Below are positions 63,716 to 64,000 of a DNA stretch of 64,000 bases, piece after piece. How positions within the stretch are numbered: position 1 is the first letter of the stretch; every line of letters starts with the position of its first letter. Below the pieces are notes generated by a model. That model was not told the origin of the DNA. It made no database searches and saw only the letters and a program-made list of their open reading frames with translations. Source of the DNA: Flavobacterium circumlabens (lineage in GTDB: Bacteria; Bacteroidota; Bacteroidia; Flavobacteriales; Flavobacteriaceae). The stretch covers positions 1 to 64,000 of the forward strand of contig NZ_SLWA01000008.1 of NCBI RefSeq assembly GCF_004345565.1. The letters run 5' to 3'. A program made the position numbers and the translations under genes.

Positions 63716-64000
63716 ATGAAAATAGAATTAAAAAAATATGATGAGCAAAGAACAGTATGGCCAAAATCAGGTTATCATATTATGGCTCAATATGATGAGG
63801 AAGAAATAATAGTTTATCAATCGTATCGAAAAGATATAGGAGAATTTGCAGCAAAGAATCAGTTTTTTGGTGGAGAATTTAGCCTTACCAGAATGACCTG
63901 GATCAAGCCAAACTTTCTTTGGATGATGTACAGAAACGGCTGGGGAACGAAAGAAGGACAAGAAGTAGTATTGGCAATTCATCTTCAAATTTCAGCATTC
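63716..64000 (+). CDS. DUF4291 family protein (3' end outside window)
   Basis: The first 95 codons from ATG 63716 are open to the end of the window: MKIELKKYDEQRTVWP, 'YHIMAQYDEEEIIVYQSY', 'SLTRMTWIKPNFLWMMYRNGWGTKEGQEVVLAIHL'. The 'RMTWIKPxFLWMMYRxGW' string is diagnostic of DUF4291, a family of roughly 190-200 residues without assigned function. It follows the macrodomain gene after 59 bases in the same direction. A role in ADP-ribose or NAD chemistry is suggested only by neighbours. Confidence 0.78.
   Translation, partial: MKIELKKYDEQRTVWPKSGYHIMAQYDEEEIIVYQSYRKDIGEFAAKNQFFGGEFSLTRMTWIKPNFLWMMYRNGWGTKEGQEVVLAIHLQISAF

Noticed and set aside
1..64000. tRNA, rRNA, riboswitches and transposases
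   Set aside because: Looked for by eye, including TPP near thiL and FMN near ribF; none was convincing.

Overview
The window is from a member of the Bacteroidota, most likely Flavobacterium or a close relative. The evidence is AT-rich DNA, several type IX secretion (T9SS) C-terminal sorting domains, a SusC/SusD pair inside a polysaccharide utilization locus (PUL), promoters of the TTG-N19/20-TAnnTTTG type, and short repetitive hairpin elements between genes. I saw no rRNA, tRNA, CRISPR array, transposase or prophage.

Layout. 1-8964: three T9SS cargo proteins in a row. The first is only a C-terminal tail, the second is a 12-13 repeat delta-60 beta-propeller-like protein, and the third carries four near-identical 285-bp tandem repeats. 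The two complete ones share a C-terminal module of about 535 residues. 9022-18018: mostly housekeeping genes (JmjC/cupin-like protein, biotin synthase, a membrane protein, RibF, ComF, glycyl-tRNA synthetase) plus a secreted metalloprotease. 18221-22307: a signalling cluster with a LytTR regulator whose phospho-acceptor Asp is Glu, a small exported protein, a lipoprotein-like TPR histidine kinase and its NarL-type response regulator. 22390-27276: ThiL, a DinB-like protein, a WYL regulator and LepA.

27442-51096: a carbohydrate locus of about 24 kb. Two tandem Nudix-fold regulators with degenerate Nudix boxes face xylB-xylA-susC-susD-surface glycan-binding protein-GH2-GH39-GH3-BACON/GH5-CE20-like esterase-GH95. 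The enzyme set fits fucosylated, acetylated galactoxyloglucan, with xylose entering metabolism through XylA and XylB. No GH31 alpha-xylosidase lies in the window. 51176-59696: CvpA, two uncharacterised proteins, PheS, GpsA, a YqhD-like alcohol dehydrogenase, an exported DJ-1/PfpI protein divergent from a LysR regulator, and a PKD lipoprotein.

59811-64000 (runs off the end): the most unusual region. A Nudix/NrtR-type regulator with a nearly intact Nudix box is followed by a tightly packed operon: PRPP-synthetase-like protein, PARG-type macrodomain with the GGG-X7-QEE signature, NADAR protein, small ADP-ribosyltransferase-like protein, TARG1-like macrodomain protein and a DUF4291 protein. Two palindromes of the same form (TTTGCGT-N7-ACRCAAA) lie 51 bp apart around a consensus promoter ahead of the operon and are good candidates for regulator operators. 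I read this as an NAD/ADP-ribose-responsive module for ADP-ribosylation turnover or defence; that role is inference.
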